Part shown: positions 62,784 to 64,000 of the stretch, one piece after another
Layout of the letters: each line of letters starts with the position of its first letter
Numbering within the stretch: the stretch's first letter is position 1
Assembly (NCBI RefSeq): GCF_027744825.2
Contig: NC_071338.1
Span: 26,426,001 to 26,490,000, forward strand
DNA: 64,000 nt
From: Synchiropus splendidus
Taxonomy: Eukaryota > Chordata > Actinopteri > Syngnathiformes > Callionymidae
Reading direction: 5' to 3'
The notes under the pieces: generated by a model
Databases searched by the model: none
Seen by the model: only the letters and a program-made list of their open reading frames with translations
What the model was told of the DNA's origin: nothing
Program-made: the position numbers and the translations under genes

Positions 62784-64000
62784 AACTATTTGCCACATTG
62801 CACACCCCATCTTTTGGAAGGTAGGACCAGGGCACAAAGCTGCTTATTAAAAACAAGATAATGAAGCTAAAGCCCTGGTGTGAAATCAGTCCATTCCCCA
62901 GAGACAGTTACCAGAGCAACAAGGCAATGAATCAAGGCTGGTTGGGAGCAGGTGTTGTCTAAACCCAGAATGCCAACAAAAGGACAGTTTCTGTCCTTCC
63001 TATAATGAATGCCAAACATGGGACAAAAAAATGCAAAGGAATGATAAGTTCCTGCATGTTTATCTGGTGCTGTTACTGGCATTAAAAAGTACCCCTGAAA
63101 ATATGTCACTTAATAACAACCTGTCACTTTCTGAATACAATTTTGAGTAGAAACTCAGGGCTACTGTGTTCGACTGGTGAGTCCTGGGTCTCTGAAGTCA
63201 TTTCTAAGGATTTGAATTTCAATGATCGACATTCCAAGTCAAGAAGTGCAAGTTGGAGAACACAATAAAAAGAGGATGTTGTAATTTCTGGAAAAAAAAG
63301 CATTTTAATTCATCTCTAAAATCCTCTATTTTCACACAATTTTAAAGAAATTACCACCCCCCCCCCAAAAAAAAGGAATTTCTTCAGACATTGGCATTTC
63401 CACAGTGAACATCTGGCGGCGACAGCAGCAGGAGACCACAGAGGTGCCAGGACACTCTACTTCAGAATTCGGGTGCCAGCAGTTTATCAAGCAGCAGCGG
63501 TGGCAGCGGCGGCATGTCGAGGCACCACATCAACCTGGCACTCTGTTGCACAGAGCCCTTCCTCCACACAACACAATACCACACACAAACAAATGCACAG
63601 GGCTTTGAACATGAGATGCCCCTTTTGCAAGATGGAAAGGAGAAATACGAGTTTTGAGAAAAACAAAAACAGATGTGCAACAAGAGCCTGGTAAGACCCA
63701 CTTCATGTATACAGAAATCATGCCTTGCTAAACACTCTTATCTTATCTAAACTTGTTACAGGCTTGCAGTCAAAAAAAAAATGTCCCGCTCCAGTAAAGC
63801 ACTGGAGCAATAGCCCAAATATAAAATGTCAAGGACTTGCTCATGTCTACTTGTGAAAGTGGCTGTTGTCTGGTAAATCAGCTCGCAGGTATGGATTTGT
63901 AGAAGCAGCCGAATTCAGCTGGCTGTTGAGGTTTATTGATCTGACTCTGAAAGTGTTTCACAGTCCAACTGGAGTGGGGATTCTCTCACCAGGAGGTCTA
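62784..64000. other. 3' flank of DKK3, no gene seen
   Basis: I see no recognisable exon or RNA gene. A run of C and A lies at 63354-63374, and a short CAG/GCGGCGG-rich stretch at 63415-63520. Confidence 0.45.

Overview
The window looks like nuclear DNA of a ray-finned (teleost) fish. Vertebrate genes are split into short exons with GT/AG junctions, introns are compact, and the spacers hold miniature inverted-repeat transposons, LINE remnants and long microsatellites typical of fish. There are no prokaryotic features. I spliced three genes by reading exons, phases and splice sites directly: TEAD1 (5' part only, minus strand), a MICAL2-type monooxygenase (all 20 coding exons that I can follow, minus strand) and a DKK3-family secreted protein (7 coding exons, plus strand). 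As far as I recall the human 11p15 map, the order is DKK3 - MICAL2 - MICALCL - PARVA - TEAD1. This window has the same order and orientations, read backwards, but without recognisable PARVA or MICALCL exons.

Layout. 1-600: a dispersed repeat carrying a nested miniature transposon. 1939-12.0 kb: first coding exon of TEAD1, a long intron, then a candidate non-coding first exon and TATA box. 12.4-12.6 kb: CpG-rich promoter-like DNA with TEAD-type and CRE-type motifs. 12.6-30.3 kb: a gene-poor stretch with several transposon remnants, a 22-base-arm palindrome and a long (GT)n tract. 30.28-48.64 kb: MICAL2 coding exons, ending in a poly(A) signal at 30284-30289. 48.7-57.6 kb: a large MICAL2 5' intron and a candidate non-coding first exon. 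57.7-60.3 kb: a divergent MICAL2/DKK3 spacer containing a decayed LINE. 60.3-62.8 kb: DKK3. 62.8-64 kb: no gene seen.

Functions. From family knowledge, TEAD1 is the DNA-binding partner of YAP/TAZ. MICAL2 oxidises actin methionines and promotes filament disassembly and SRF/MRTF signalling. DKK3 is a secreted cysteine-rich modulator. They share a conserved neighbourhood; nothing in the sequence shows that they form one system. The predicted MICAL2 protein (1053 aa) keeps its FAD motifs, CH domain, basic NLS-like patch and LIM domain. It ends in a hydrophobic, probably helical tail instead of a bMERB domain. The DKK3 product (260 aa) has all 20 DKK cysteines but a short, Ser/Thr-rich N-terminal linker. 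I see no wholly new biological system. The points most worth checking are the MICAL2 tail, the AUU start of TEAD1, the missing PARVA/MICALCL, and the tandem TEAD-type motifs beside the TEAD1 promoter.
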